This document shows positions 15,625 to 15,727 of a stretch of DNA of 15,727 bases, one piece after another. The DNA comes from Halomonas sp. Its GTDB lineage: Bacteria; Pseudomonadota; Gammaproteobacteria; Pseudomonadales; Halomonadaceae. The stretch's first letter is position 1. Every line of letters begins with the position of its first letter. Position numbers and translations under genes: made by a program. A model generated the notes under the pieces. The model was not told where the DNA came from. It worked only from the letters and a program-made list of their open reading frames with translations, and did not search any database. The stretch covers positions 1 to 15,727 of the forward strand of contig SKHS01000013.1 in assembly GCA_007116835.1 (NCBI GenBank), given 5' to 3'.

Positions 15625-15727
15625 TGCCTTCTACTTTTTTTCAACGGCTCCGCAGTGCCAGCGGTATGGCGCGCTCACTATTTATTTACTGGCGACCAGG
15701 CAGGCAAAGGGGCCTGAAACAGTTATA
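15624..15727 (+). CDS. Start of an unidentified gene after opgH (cut by window edge)
   Basis: The ATG at 15624 shares its A with the last base of the opgH TAA, and AAGGAG (15610-15615) lies eight bases before it, so this is very probably a real third gene of the opg operon. Only 34 codons are visible, giving a basic N-terminus (MPSTFFQRLRSASGMARSLF and on, through RPGRQRGLK). The text faintly recalls the start of some FkbM-type methyltransferases, but this is too short to name. No signal peptide is obvious. Confidence 0.7.
   Translation, partial: MPSTFFQRLRSASGMARSLFIYWRPGRQRGLKQL

Noticed and set aside
1..15727. tRNA, rRNA, CRISPR, insertion sequence or phage features
   Set aside because: No repeat-spacer pattern, transposase or integrase motif, or RNA-gene-like conserved stretch was seen by reading. 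A short structured RNA could still be missed without a covariance search.

Overview
The window looks like chromosomal DNA from a marine or halophilic gammaproteobacterium, most likely Halomonadaceae (Halomonas/Vreelandella type). That assignment is inferred from gene content: an opgGH pair, an LpxL-like acyltransferase, a type II ManC, and a DmdB/DmdC-like acyl-CoA ligase and dehydrogenase pair. No rRNA, tRNA, CRISPR array, insertion sequence or phage gene was seen. Coding is dense, with no gene-free stretch over 300 bases; the longest gap is about 220 bases, upstream of opgG.

Left part (1-5783, all minus strand). In transcription order: a YcaD-type MFS transporter (4413-5783), a 596-residue DmdC-like acyl-CoA dehydrogenase (2436-4226), an NCS2/SLC23-like membrane transporter (866-2236) and the N-terminal half of a DmdB-like acyl-CoA ligase running off the left edge (1-819). 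The last three resemble an uptake, CoA activation and alpha,beta-dehydrogenation module for a carboxylic acid. Inverted repeats lie in the gaps upstream of the dehydrogenase and of the transporter.

Middle part (5978-8884). A zinc-ribbon SAM-dependent methyltransferase (minus) is head to head with a small VOC-fold protein (plus). Then comes a tight plus-strand cluster in which two related small DUF4870-like membrane proteins flank an LpxL/HtrB-family lipid acyltransferase.

Right part (8910-15727), an envelope-glycan region. A membrane-anchored alkaline-phosphatase/sulfatase-superfamily protein and manC overlap by 4 bases on the minus strand. They diverge from opgG-opgH, the synthesis genes for osmoregulated periplasmic glucan (OPG), which overlap by 8 bases. 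A further gene starts on the last base of the opgH stop codon and runs off the right edge. The divergent arrangement suggests, without proving, that the sulfatase-family protein, and perhaps the partial downstream gene, modify the periplasmic glucan. The OpgH here begins almost directly at its first membrane helix and lacks the long cytoplasmic N-terminus of the E. coli protein.
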